Shown here: positions 45,185 to 58,652 of the stretch, piece by piece | How positions within the stretch are numbered: position 1 is the stretch's first letter | How the letters are laid out: the number at the start of each line of letters is the position of its first letter | Assembly (NCBI RefSeq): GCF_933775445.1 | Contig: NC_065877.1 | Location: 13,020,001 to 13,084,000, forward strand | Length of the DNA: 64,000 bases | Direction of reading: 5' to 3' | Origin: Argentina anserina | Taxonomy: Eukaryota > Streptophyta > Magnoliopsida > Rosales > Rosaceae | The notes under the pieces: model-generated | What the model saw: only the letters and a program-made list of their open reading frames with translations | What the model was told of the DNA's origin: nothing | Database searches by the model: none | Translations under genes and position numbers: made by a program

Positions 45185-45587
45185 TATATTTGTACAGTAT
45201 CCGGGAATAGTAACAGTGAATAGTACCACTGAACAGTAACTTCGTAAAACCGAAAATTGCTGAACAGTAACCGATTATTACTGTTTCGGCATTTAAAGGT
45301 TACGAAACGATTCTAAATTCTTCTCTTATCTTTTCAAGGTAATCGTTAAACCGAGGAAAGGAATTATCATCGGGAATTGTGGATTTACGTTCGAGTCGTT
45401 AAGGTGAGTAAAATCTCACTGAATTACGAATCTACCCTCGTGGTGATTCGACATTTTTGCAAGTGTGTTTATCAAATGAATTATAACATGTATATAATTT
45501 AGTGGACTACCTATATACAGTATAATGGTAATAAGTACATATATATATATAGTTCATTAAATTACGTAATGTTATTAATTCATTAAA

Positions 45588-46338
45588 ATGGTCTTTACTG
45601 TGTTGGTGATAGCTGCTTTCCGGGGCAAGGTGTTATAGCTGTATCCTTCTCAGGATTAATGTGTGCTCATCGAGTAGCTGCTGATTTAGGTATTCTGAAG
45701 GCTAAGTTCTATTTAAAATCATATACATATATTTTAACTTGTCTTCTACTAAAAGCTTCGTTAGTTTTGAGTTCATGGTAAGAGTTGGGGTCAGTGTGTT
45801 TTGTGACTAAAACCTTCGTAAACGAGTTATCTCATCTTGCCATACAAGTTTATAGTGTGTTTTTTGACCAATACCTTCTTCTCTATACCGTTGTTCTGGT
45901 TTGAGGCTATTTAATCCTCACTTTCTCAGTAACCCTTGTGTCTACACTTTTAGTGATCCTATATTATCCTTGATTTTTCCTCTCTCCCTCCCTATCCCTG
46001 CCATCATCCCTCCTCATCTCTTCCCTTTCATTCAAGATTGGAAAAGGGGCCGCCACAGGTGCTTCCGGTATGCTCTTCATAAATACAAACAAACATGGGT
46101 CTGGCTGGTTTCTCCTCCTTTCTGGTCAGACACTGCTGCATTTGATCAGGGTGACTGTTTCTTTTGTGTTAGAAAAAATTAAGAGTGGAAAAAGGGTTCG
46201 AAGTCAGTTTGATTCAAATGTATAGAACCACTAATACTTATTTTGACATTCTATTCACTGACAGGCCTTGAGAAGAAGTCTCCAGTACTGGATGCTGCCC
46301 TCCTTGGACTACTTGGGTGGTTTAGGACATTAGCATGA
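45588..46338 (+). pseudogene. CRTISO 3' stub (exons 12 partial and 13)
   Basis: Only the end of the carotenoid isomerase gene is duplicated: exon 12 from within the [10 protein letters not shown] codons (45588-45689), its intron, and exon 13 (46265-46338) with the stop. The acceptor of exon 12 and exons 1-11 are missing, so no enzyme can be made. One substitution (45656) changes Val to Leu in the FSGVMCAH block. Its plus-strand orientation matches the LTR upstream, so chimaeric LTR transcripts could include it. Confidence 0.93.
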
Positions 46339-47240
46339 GACACAGGAATAATGTGTGAACTGCAGCATGACATTTTTTCAGGAGAAGCATTATGTTGCTT
46401 GGGCTGATGCCGGTAAATATGCAATAATGAGCAGCAGGTTTGAGGCTTATTGATGGATGGAAGGGTGGGCGTATCGTCCTTGTGACTTGTAAGTATCACT
46501 GTCATATAGCAAGTTTAGGAAGGTTCAATGTGCTTTCCCTCATATATTTTATACTCTTTTTTGTCTTTTACATTCTTTTGGAGCCTAGTGAGTTTTATGA
46601 CAGTGGCCAATGTCATCAACTTTGGTGCAGTTGCATCACCTTCTATAGTTTTTACATGATTAAGACGAAGTTTATACACATTGCTGTCAAGAAACTGCAT
46701 TGTTTCAGCTCTATGATCTGCAATTCCCCACTATATTTACTTATTACATAGCTGATAATTCTTTCAATTTTTTTTCTTAACAAATGTATAGCTGCAAGTG
46801 GTAACATTATGAAATGTTTTTCATTATACAGAACTTGTTCCTTTATTTCTACCGTTTGCCATCTAGCTAAATTTGATAAAGATCATTCTTGATTTACAGA
46901 TTTAGGTAGTATAATACGATTACTTGTCAATAATACATGATACACGAAGTACATTGTTATCTGAATTCACTCGTCACCTCTAGAGTAGGTTCACCAAAAA
47001 CAACTCTGAAAAGCTATCTGTATAAAATTGGCTTACACCTCAGATAAACCTCCTATTTGACTTTGACCTAATATATGAGACAAATTCCATACATTCTTAG
47101 AGTTCCAGGTCAACGGTCTCACTAGTATTCCTCAGTTAATTTAAGACTCATGTTCCAAAGATCGCTTCTAAGGAAGAAGGAAAAGACGAGGAACATAGTA
47201 TGTTCGGATCTAGGCTTCTTCAGGGATTTCTTTATCACAT

Positions 47241-50200
47241 TTAAGCTCCGGCATGAAGCTTCATTCTCCTCAAAGAAAGGTATGCCAATAATCGGTACCC
47301 GAAAACCATGGCTACAAGAGCACCAACTCCTGTTAGACTACAGTCAGTGCGTGACCCATTAATTGTGGGTGTAATGTCTTCGAATTGAACCTTCAGAAGA
47401 AGCTTGTATGTGTGATAGTTGAAGGACATATATCGGATCCAAGATATGAACACTGGAACTTTCTGCAACATAATATAGGTGTTGTGTTAAATAAATCTTG
47501 TTTAACTTCATCAAACCATATTATAATTTCTATTACTGTATCATTTGTTTTTCTTTAGGGTCAAATATATTAATCATTCAATAAAAAATTTGGATGCTTA
47601 CTTTCACGAAGAACCCCCCGGCCAGCATGAATGTCATGACAGTTACTGAAGCCAGAGTTGTAGCCCTCTTTAAGTCCATCAATGTAGCTCCAATGGCTAA
47701 TCCAAGTCCCTGTTTTGTGTGCATATTAATTAGTTAAACATTATTTTTATTTGTTCCACACTGTTTTTCCAGCCAGTAGATTAAAAAAAAAAAATTAGAA
47801 AAGCATACCTGAGCTGCCACAATGCATAGGAAAACTATAAGCATGCTTAGGAAAAAGGTTTCAGCTTTGAGCCTTAAGCCTGCCATGAAATATACAACGA
47901 CAAGGAAGAGTACAGGTAGCAATAGGTCAAGTGGGAGGTCGCTTGTAGTCCTAGCCACAAAATATGCACTTAATCTGTACATGTCAGCTGCTCGTTCCTT
48001 GGTCAGCATGGCTCTTTCTTGAGGAAATGTGAAGATTGCTGTGAAGACAGGAAAAAATCCCCAGAAGACAGCAATGAAGAAAAGTAGCCCTGCCTGCAAT
48101 TTTGGGTAAAGTTTAAAAGGCTTTGAGCTGATTTTATAATCAATTAATGAATGTGTTCCGGATATGCTGTTAAGATTAATCTATTGAGAACTGGTCTACA
48201 TATTTAACTTCCATCCCTTCGCTTTGAACTGATTTTATAATCAATTAGTGAGTGTGTTCCGGATATTCTTTTAAGATATATCTATTGAGAACTGTTGTGC
48301 ATATTTAACTCCCATCGCTTCATGTTTGAAGAATTCTTATGTGACTATTCTCTTCATGATGATGCTTTATTTTTTTTCATTCTTGAGATCTTGATTAGAA
48401 TGTTCCAATCATAATAGAAGTTTCAAACCCTTCAATTATGAGTGATGCTTCTTTTGGTGGATTTTTTGTGGGAAGAGAAAGTATACTGCTCCTAAAGAAC
48501 AAACATTTACCTGATCTTCCAGTCCTTCGGTGGTTTTGCTATCAGACTGCCACCAGAGTAAGCCTAAAATAACTGCAGTGGAGAGAACTTGGGTGATTCT
48601 CAACCAGCTGAAATAGTCGTGCTTCCGTTCTTTAATTCCTCTCCAGAATAAGATACAAAATTGTTCCCACCAGCTAGCTCCCCATTCTCGTTTTGAAAAA
48701 GAGATTTTCAATTTCAGTTCATCATCAAGGGGAATAGGAACCAGAAGCTTCTTCTTCTCCTCGTCCGCCGCACGCGTCTCATAGGCTTCGACCAGATACT
48801 GCATTTAAATAGGAACATAACATAAGTACATCTAATGTTGCATTAGAAATAGTACATTTAGCAGTTATGTTAAAGGTGATGTTCAGATAAGAATGTGAAA
48901 TTTACAATTCTCACTGTGCTCAATCAATACCCGGTATGTATTAGTCAGTAAACAGTGCTGCTATATGGATATATTAGTTCCTATGTTAGAGAACTTTCAA
49001 AGATAGATCAGGTTATTTCTCAAAAAAAAAAAAAGATAGATCAGGTTATACCTCATGCACCACCGCTGGAGATGGCTTTCCATTTCTTGTATCAGCTTCT
49101 GAGTTTTCTATTTGCACTTTGTCCTCCAACTCTGATGGCACAGAAACATCGTTAACGTTTCCATTTGCAAGGTCTAGCAAGAACTCTGCTGGGTTCATGG
49201 CAATAAGTGGAGAACATCCTATGGAAGAGAAATAAACCATTGCTTCTGATGCTTTTCCAAAGTAGAGCAGGCTTCCTTTCCCAAGAAGAATTAACTTGTC
49301 AAATTTGTGGAAGAGTCTACTGGATGGTTGGTGGATTGTTGTCACCACTGTTTTTCCAGCCTGCCATAAAAAAGAAATTTACTTCTTTCAGTGTAAGCAT
49401 TGCTATTTTACTCCATGAATCTATTCATTACTTGGTTACTTGTAAGATATTGTCTTTTCAACTTTTCCGCATTTCAAAGATTACTGACAAAATTATATTT
49501 GTAGTGTTAACGTTTATACTCTTGATTAATTACAAATAGTAGATTGAGGTGTAATGAGGAGAGGAATCTGGAATGTAAATCCAAACATACCTCTGCTATG
49601 TCTTGTAACATCTGAACAATTCTAAGTGCAGTTGTTGAATCCAAGCCAGAGGTTGGTTCGTCAAGAAACAAAAGGGAAGGGTTTATTATGATCTCATTGC
49701 CAATGCAAACTCTCTTCCTCTCTCCACCTGAAACGCCACGGACAAACGAGCCACCAATCATAGTGTCTTGGCACCTGTGCGTATGAAGAAAAAAATGTAA
49801 CTTTTTAATCGAGTAAGATGACAAATGCTCTTATACTATGTTCATCATATCTGTTTCTAATGTGCTTTTTAGGCATTAGTCCTATAGTAGCAAGTAGAGG
49901 GAGAACTTACCTCTCTAAGCCTAGCTCATAGATGACATCGACTGCCCGTTTTTCCTTCTGCTCTTTTGTGAGCGTCTTGGACAGCCGTAGGAGGGCTGAG
50001 TATGTTAATGTTTCTCTCACTGTAAGGTGAGGAAATAGAACATCATCCTGAGTCACGAATCCTATCCTGTCATATGTTTTGTGTCATTTTGATTCTCATT
50101 TTCACTTTATTTTGTAAATTTTATTGCACTTGTTCTTTGAGGTAGCACGGTTGGGTGAACAGTACAAGCAGGTTTTCCAAATGGAAAACCGTTTTGGTTG

Positions 50201-53200
50201 CAGAAGATTAACCAATGCCTTTGTGCTTATAGTTCCTGTCCACAGTTGCTATTACTCCTCATTCATGCTATTTATTAGGGTCAATCCACAAAACTTGGTT
50301 TAAGATGCATACCTGCTCTTGAGGTTCTTGGAATATGCCTGGTCGTTGTAGTTGATTGAACCACCCACAGTGCCTTTGGCTATCCTACCTCCAAGCAGAC
50401 TAAGGAGTGTGGTCTTTCCACTTCCTGATGGTCCCATCAGGGCGAGAACTTCGCCTGGGTTTACCGAACCAGTGATCCCATGCAAGATGTCCTTTTCTTC
50501 ATTTGTCCTCATTCCTTTGAGAATAACCTTGTATGTCACATCTGTGAACTGAAATAAACCAGAGGAGAATTTAGCCTTCAGTTAATAGATGACTAACGGA
50601 ACTAGATTATTGCTAAGTGAAGAAAGATAGCAACTTATCAGGAAAATATATCAGTGTCCATAGCCTTCTTTCCATCTGATGATGCTTTTTGTGTGTGGTT
50701 TGTTGGTTGTTTCAACTGAGCCTCTAAGTGGTTCATAGATAAATGAAGATAGCCTCCTAGCCTGAATGCAAGTTTTTAAACTAGTTTTGTGACCCTAATA
50801 CAGTTTTTAATGTGATTTTGTTATGTTACATATGTAGCAACCTTTTGGCTTGGAAAGAATGGCAAGTCTTGTACATACTAGTCATATAGAATGATAACTC
50901 TGTACAAGACTGAACCTGACCATGCTATTATTGCTAGCCATGTTCTATTGATCGCCCTTGATGCCTACATCTCAACCTCCATCCCTTCCTGTCCAAATAG
51001 ATAGTAAGTACCACATCAATTTTTCGCTCTAGACACAGGTTTGAACACCGGTAGTTTATGCAGAGTTCTAATGGTTTTTGGGAATCAAGGACAAGAAAAG
51101 CATATGAAGCAACTTGGTAATCTTGTAAGGAGTACTTGAAATGGAGTAAAACCTTGAGGTATAGCGGCATGGTCGGTTCGGTTTGAAACTTCGGTTTTCG
51201 GATGCCGGCTTCAAGATCTTCGGCTGCAGCAAGCAATGAATCTCTTTATTATAAAGACTTCCATTTTACTACCAGTAGTACAAATATAAGGAGATCAAAA
51301 CAAACAGTTCTTCATTAATAATTGTTCAGAAGAGTGGCAGGTAGCAATCAACTACATGTTGATACCTTATGTAATTCTACAATCTACACTATTGTCTCAT
51401 TTCGGATTTGTTTTTCAGTTTCAAAGTTCAAAAATATGATCGACAAATCTATCATTCCGTTGCTAACTTACTATAAAGCAAAGACTTTTGGTTTTACTTG
51501 GGTATGGAAATATGACTGATCTAAAAATTCATCAGCTAGTTTAGAACTTCTAATGAGCTGGGAATCAGATCATTAAGTCTTCATTAGATTCATTTCACCT
51601 ATATTTGGGACCCATTTTAAGACTAGCATATCTTCTTTGAACCATATGAGTCAACACGATCATACTGATTAGAAGAATATGATGGGTAGCGAAAACAGAT
51701 GTTACTTAATTGATGATGCTCATATCAACATCATCCTCAACCTCTCAAACCAAACCAATCCAATCCAGACGTTTCATGGAAAAAGGAGGACAGATCTTCA
51801 GAAAGAGGACCCAAAAAGCTATTGGTGGGTGCAAATTAAATGTCACACCAGTCTCTACTCTGCTATTCACTTATCCAGTTCACCAATTGGTGAAGAAATA
51901 CCGTTATGTAAATACAGACTATACAGTGAGTAGTGAAAGATTTGTTCCAATCGACCAATTTTGATTTTTTTTTTTGTGGAAAACCAGAAACAATCAAGAT
52001 GGGTTCTTTTCCCTTTCAAACTTCATGATCAAAAGAAAGGAAAAAAAAACTTCATAATTAAATGGTGATAGGAGCCAAAGGTTTTCCCCGTTTATGGGAG
52101 CATAGGAGTCCAATTTCTTCACACATCCTAGTCATTGTAAGGCACTGTTTCACTTTTTATAAACCATATACTGCCATTTCTCTGTTTATGACCTTGTACG
52201 ATGAGTGGTTCTATCAAAGAGTTGGCACTTTTGCCCTTTCTTGATGCGTACAAACTCTTCTTTAATCAAAGAATTTTCTCTGGCATATGGGTAATTTGAA
52301 GAAATAATTAGATAAAGGCAATAAAGAAAAGTGATTATTTATTTTCTGATATAAAGGCTAAAACACTTGGTTTAGCATATCTTAGTTTTATTTTGGTTCT
52401 TTTGACCGTCATTTGTAACCCAAAAAAAAAACACTTGGTTTATCAAGCTACTCAGCTATTTTTGGTTTGATGAAGCTAGCTACTCAGTTATTTTTAAAGG
52501 TAAATAAATTTATAATCCTTTCTTACTCTTCTGAAAAAGATTCACATGATTAGAAACAAAAAGTTTGCGAGTGGAGATCAAGTAACATGCATATATCATC
52601 AATATACACAGAAGAAGAAAAGGCCAGAAACCAAAACGTGTGCTTTCATATGCAATAATGCAAATAGTAAGAAGTTAATGATTAACTTGATTTTGCCATT
52701 AGAATCGGCCACTCTTCTAGCTCTTGTTCTGGCATAAATTTTCTTCAAGTTATGTTTTTCATTATGTATTTCTTCCAGTTGCATTTTGTACTGTACGCTT
52801 AACAAAGTAAGTACTTACGAATATCGTCGTCGTCGCTAAAAGGCTTCGAGTCGGCAATTTCATCAGCGGGAACAGTAAAGCCGGTGAAGGAGAATGAGAA
52901 CCCCAAGCTAGCACTGGAGGCTCGGCTTAAAGCGGCGCCACTGGTCACTTCATCCAGATCAAACTTCATTTGAGCACTTCTAGTCTTCCTTATGTGTGTG
53001 CTACCTTTGGCACTGCCGCTGCCACGCCCCGGTGAAGCTCCCATCATGCGCCTGCTTGACTTCCTTGAGAGGGTTCCGCTGCCGCCCTCGGCCGCCACAG
53101 AAGCGGTCTCAGTTGAAGTTGGTGACTTGAACGCATCTGCCACTGTCTCCACCAGTTGATCGGACTTGGTTCTTGCCAACCCTGATGAATTTAGTTTTTC

Positions 53201-53203
53201 CAT
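47241..53203 (-). CDS. ABCG22: ABCG22-like half-transporter, intact (right copy)
   Basis: A second complete gene with the same ten exons: 53203-52819, 51223-51153, 50548-50313, 50066-49911, 49774-49591, 49360-49052, 48798-48511, 48093-47809, 47709-47602, 47462-47241. Every coding segment I compared is identical to the copy at 16017-21979, so both should encode the same 747-residue protein with all ABC motifs intact. The upstream region is also duplicated (5' UTR intron 53204-53492, TATA 53615-53622 and several kilobases beyond), so both copies should keep the same proximal promoter. Unlike the left copy, this one faces a truncated LTR about 1.7 kb beyond its 3' end, which could drive antisense transcription. 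Short reads could not tell the copies apart. Confidence 0.93.
48120..48321. repeat. 101-bp tandem duplication in an ABCG intron (right copy)
   Basis: Same pair as at 16896-17097. Confidence 0.9.
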
Positions 53204-53614
53204 CTTCAACAAAAAGAAAATGTAAATTACTTAATTATGGGAGTGAAGTTCATGTACGTGCATGTGATAGTGCTCAAAAGAACTTTTAACCAGTTTAGTC
53301 TTAGAATAATTAATCTTCACAGGCATCACAGCTCGCCCTATGCACATTATTTGTTTTGTAAATTTTTTCGATGGGGTAGGTATAGAAGCTAACAAAGTAA
53401 TGGATTGAATGGTGTACAGTTGCGAAGGAAGGCACACCACAAAGGTAACCAGATCACTAAACCTATCTTACCAGATATTGAACGACACTCACCGTGATTT
53501 TGTATTTGAAAAAAGAATGAGAAGGAGAAAACTCAAGAGGAGAAAGGAGTGGTTCTAGAGAGTGGAAGCTAGGAACCTCATCTAATCATCTTCTACAATG
53601 TGCTTAAGTAGTTC

Positions 53615-53622
53615 TTATATAT
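53615..53622 (-). promoter_or_regulatory. Candidate TATA box of the right ABCG copy
   Basis: Identical to 22391-22398: minus strand TATATAAG upstream of the predicted leader exon. Confidence 0.5.
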
Positions 53623-55213
53623 GAAAGACATTAGAGATTTAATGATAAGTAAGATTAAGCAAACTAAGCATAGTTGGATTGGCTGACATCATTAAACACC
53701 TGAGAAAGTTGAAAGGGAGGAAGAAACGAAATCCATGATTCAGATGCATCAAATAGTGGAAGAGTTTAGTTGCGGGTTTGCATCATAGTATACTAAACGT
53801 AACATAGTAGTGAGGGTAGAATTATTAAAATCAAAGTCCAATACCAATGATTGAAGGTAGGAAAGATGAAGTATATATAATCCGGTATATCATTCATACC
53901 TTGATTAACGGGGAAAGAGAGAAGTAGAAGAGAACGCTATGGCTAGAAGAGGACAGAGCTACAGATACTTTTGATGTGTTTGGAATAAGTTGTAATGCAT
54001 GATTCAACTTGTGGGTTGCATCCCACTCCTTATAAAGGATCGAAGCAATCAAGAAGGGAAGAGTCTAAATGACCCAACAACCCCTTCAACTGCACATAAT
54101 TCACCAAAATATTAATGGATGGAGCAATATGATCAATCATACTCAATAATTACTACTACTCATGCATCATTGTCGTACACGTGTTCGGACGATTTCGTTG
54201 TTGCTGTACTGTGTGGAATTTTGCTGATTTTGTTTTCTGTGTGGGATCATGCATGGATTATGATCACTGTTGGAGCTTTGCTAACTTGCAAATCAATTAT
54301 ATTAACCAGCTTTACACATTGATGAAGTTTAACCTCGAGTGGTGGGTTGATGATGATTGTATGTGCCGCCTAATCAAGTAGTCTAATGCGACAGCGGCCA
54401 TCAATTTTGTTTGCAGGAATTTCGGAGGGCCTCTTAATATGAGGTTCTGGTTTAGTCTCAGTTACCTGTTTCAAAGGGAACCCTAATTTTCTATTTTGGT
54501 GGTTTGCTAAAACAAACACTGTACGTACGTTCTTCCCATTTCTATTATTGGAATTCATTTCATCAGCAAGTACAGAATTGCATAATATTCAGTACGTCAT
54601 GAGTACGTACGCATCTCAGGGTGATTGATTATATTACTGGGACCTCATAATTCGTATGTATTTCAATTTTCTCTCAAAATACTGAATGTAATATTGGACT
54701 AATGGTGGTCAAATTCTGGAATAAGATTTAATTTGATATTATTGTTGTTAATGTATATCTGAACCACAACAATGAGTTCATTGATTTTTCCGGCAACCAT
54801 TGAGCCAATCTACTTGAAGTCGGTCGTACGGATTCTGTTAAGAACTTAAGATAGGATTTCAGGTCTGAATATTGTACAATGCCGGTATCAGATCACTTGT
54901 GCGCGGGAACACAGAGTAACAAGGTTCTCATGTCCGAATTTGATACTCTCTTTGTTGCCAATTCCGTAGAAGACACAATTAATAATCATGTGGCTCAATA
55001 TTTGGCTCGTTATGTGTTAGAGAGATTCTGGTACTTCAATTCAAACAAGAATAAGATTAGGGTCATTTTGTCAAATCCCAATAAAAGGAGTCAAAAATTC
55101 GTCTTCTTTCTTGTGTTGCAAATCTATACGAACGTGTGTTTTGTAGGAAGACTCTCAAACTTTTCGGCGGCTCTAGAATACGGCCCTTTAAGTTTTTTTT
55201 TTTGGATTCACGG

Positions 55214-55748
55214 TAGGGCTTTCAATGAGTCGTGTCGGGTTAAGGTGTTTTATGCGTTATAAAATATAAACCAAAACCCAACCCATTTATTAATTGTGCC
55301 AAAAATTTAAATTCAAACTCAACCTACTTATTAAACGGGTTACATGTTTCCAACCCGTTTAACCCATTTAATATATATATATATATATATTTTTAATTTT
55401 GCATAAAATAACCAATTAAATCAAGATTTAAAGAAAAATAATTTATCGTATTACCTTTTTTTTCAAAATGATTAAAAACGTATTAAATCCTTATTACACA
55501 TAATGTTACTTTCTTAAATGGGTCGTATATATATTTATTTTATATAGATATTTGCTTGATTTTATATTAATCGTGTCATGCGGGTTCATTTCATATTAGT
55601 AGGTTAACCCACGGTTGACCCGTTTATTAAATGGGTCATGACGGCTTAACCCGTCATTGACCGCTTTTTAATCGTGGGGGTTCAACCTGTTTTATTTCAT
55701 GCGGGTTTCGAGTCATGTTATCAGGTCGTATCGGAATTGACAACCCTA
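55214..55748 (+). mobile_element. Non-autonomous hAT element (right copy)
   Basis: Identical counterpart of 23990-24524 with the same ends and flanks, so it inserted before the large duplication. Confidence 0.78.
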
Positions 55749-56239
55749 ATTCATGACACTTGTCCCTTTCGGGGGCCTCAATGCTCATGGGCACTCATGT
55801 GCGTGAGCAGAGGGCAGTCCATAACCGGAGCTGCATGGTATCCCCACAGTCGAAGGTAATAACTCCAGCATGAGACTAATCCCTGCAGGGGCCCATGTGA
55901 AATGGTTTCAGCTCGGTATTGCACCTGAGTGCCCTGGCCACAATAATGTCTTCAGCGACCCAACGAAAGTCGAGCTCTTCACTTTCAAGGCCCATCAGAA
56001 ACGTTGAGGTGTGTAATCTCATCGCCAACCATCGAACCCATAACCAATGCCACGTTTAAGCCCTAGTCAAAAGAGTTGTCGCGGTCAACAACCACAAATA
56101 ATTCTTGCAAAAGATGCTAAATATTCAATACAAGGTTAAAGTAATTACAAAGGATGCTTCATTGAAAACCTCTCACATTTTCATCATCACTTATGCTCAT
56201 TTAAAAATTCATCTCCTTACCTTCTTAGCAGTAAAATCA

Positions 56240-58652
56240 TCAATCAATTTTATCACAATTGAATTTCCCAAGATAATCATTCTCAATCGAAATCAAAGCA
56301 TGTCCATATAATCTTTCTTGTGACATAGTTGATTGCAAATAAGACTTTAATAACTTTAACTTGAAAAAACTTCTCTCAACTGAAGCAACAGTAACAAGAA
56401 CAGTTAACAATATTCGATATGCAAGTCTAATAATTGGGGAAGTATTCCTCTCTTGTAAGAAATTCAATATATCACAAGTTGTTATCCTTACTCTAGGTAA
56501 TATCTCCCTCAAGAATTTCAGCTCTCTGAACAAGTCTTCCTCATCAATATCTGAACTTTCTCCATGTCTCAAAACATCCTCAAGATGAATGCAAGAAGCT
56601 CTTAAATCAATATCATCTAAGGAATTCAAAGTTTCTGAAGTAAATAAAAATCCAAAGATATCATCATATTGTTGATATTGTTCAAACCTTCTCTGCAATG
56701 ATCCCTTAACTTGGTCCACAAGGTAAAAGAAATAATGCACTCTAAAATTTCTTCACCAGAAGATGATGGTAATGGCTCGCCGACTCTTTCATCAAAAAAC
56801 TTAAGTAATATTTAAGGTAGCAACAATTTCCTTAGTGGTAATGATTGCATCCTTGAAGCCATTTTCTCTAAATCTATCTAGCCAAACAATTAGACATTTT
56901 ACCTCACCAATAGCAACATTTATTTTCATATTATCAGATTGTAGCATTTTGGTAACCTTACTAAAAGCAAACAAGATTTCATATCAGATCACCGTACTTA
57001 GAAAGAACTCAAAGTCACCTAGCTCATTAGTGGCAATTGACTTTGCACCACTTTTTATTTTGGGATCCTTGTCAACTTCAGCAAGTTGAAGTAATCCTTC
57101 TTTTATTTCAATAGCATTGAATCATAGAGGCTACACACTCAATATGACTCTCCCAAGGTGTAATGGATAATGATTTCAGAGTGAACCCTTTAAGATTGTC
57201 TTCTAGGAACTGCCAACTTTTTGTAGAACCTGCAAATAGATATAAACACATTATAAATCTCTAAAAAAACAAATGATTTTCTATAAGAAAACGTTGCTAC
57301 ATCATAAAGATTTAAGCTAGACAAACCTACAAATAAAGGTGTTGAAACACTCCAAAAAAATCAACTGCTTTTGTACAAGAATTTGCCACATCACAAATGG
57401 TTAAGTTCAAACAATGACAACCACACGGAGTGTATAAAGCTCTAGAATTGATATCTAGCAACTTTTTTTTTGCACCCCTTGGTGTTTTCCTTTCATGTTT
57501 GACCCATTATCATACCCTTGTCCTCTCACATTATTTATATCAAGATCTAGTGACTGTATCACAGCTAGTAACTCTTCAAATAGCCCTTAATTAGAAGTGT
57601 CATGAACATTTAAGAATTCTAAAAAGAACTCTTCAATTTGAATTGGACTTTTTGAAACATTGACACATCTAAGTATCAGTGACATTTGCTCTTGATGACT
57701 AGTATTCAGTGCGCAATCAAGAATCACAGAGAAATATTCAACATCCTTGATTGTCTTTATAATTTTAGCCTTGATCTCAATAGATATCATTTGTAACAAC
57801 TCATTCTGAATGTTGTGTCCAAAATAATGATGATGAATTTCAGCATTAATAATTCGGCGACAATGCTCCTCCATTACTACATTAAATTCTACTCATATTT
57901 CAACCAGACTCAAAAAGAGACCATTAACAGGTCGATAAAGCTTCTCATTAGTTCCACGAAAAACTAAGTTATGTTTAGCGAGAAATTTCACAATTGCAAT
58001 TATCTTTTTCAATACATTCCTCCAATATTCTTTCTCTATTCTAATATGGTCTTGATAAGCTTTATCAATAGTTTCATGCCTTTGTAATCTAATACGCAGA
58101 TCAGTCTAAGTATTTGCAGTAATGAGATGATCAGTGCTCATTTTATGCTCTTTGAGTCTTCTACCAAGATGACCCCAATCATTGTACCCATCATTTGCTA
58201 GCTGACCCCGCATCGGCCTCGTTTTAAACAAGTTGCAACAAAAACAGAAAATCTTATTAAGTTTCTTCTAGTACACAAGCCACTATCTATCATACTTCTT
58301 TTTATTCCCTAAATACCAAGTGTAGAATCTTGAACTGAAATGTCTATTGAACTTGTCTGGTGGGCCACTCTCTATGGAAAGATCTCTAAGAGGACCATTT
58401 TCTACTAACAAATCTACTAGGTTTTTATCCGGGGCATCCTAAACTCTAGAATCAAAAATATTCACTGAAGTCTCATCTGCATGATTTACATTATCATTAT
58501 GCTCTGCATCATTCTCAATTGCATCATGACCCAACCTTTTGATTTTCATTTCATGAATGTATCAATACGGGGCAAAGACTTAACTAACTTGACTTCTTTT
58601 TTCTTTTTCATGTGTTTTGCGTAACCCATAAATCTTTTCTTTTAGGAGGCAT
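56240..58652 (-). pseudogene. hAT transposase pseudogene (right copy)
   Basis: Counterpart of 25016-27428, with the same broken frames and the same C-terminal dimerisation block. Carried along by the large duplication, not by its own transposition. Confidence 0.88.

Larger units (their letters stand above)
43788..45587 (+). mobile_element. Truncated gypsy-type LTR ending at the duplication junction
   Basis: It starts TGTAATAACCCTAG. It is homologous, in opposite orientation, to most of the solo LTR at 31347-33876. Shared blocks are the CGTTACGTTTCC region, a CGTCGCTC block, the GTTGTAGAGCTCGTCGA block, a TATA box, the GC-rich centre, TACGTA repeats and GGTGAGTAAAAT. About the last 700 bp, including the CGTGACA end, are missing. 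The sequence switches at 45587/45588 into CRTISO exon 12. No internal retrotransposon sequence adjoins it. Confidence 0.87.

Noticed and set aside
14364..45587. Duplication caused by transposition of a single large element
   Set aside because: The left breakpoint is inside a coding exon with no terminal repeats or target duplication, and the segment contains unrelated genes and several independent transposons.
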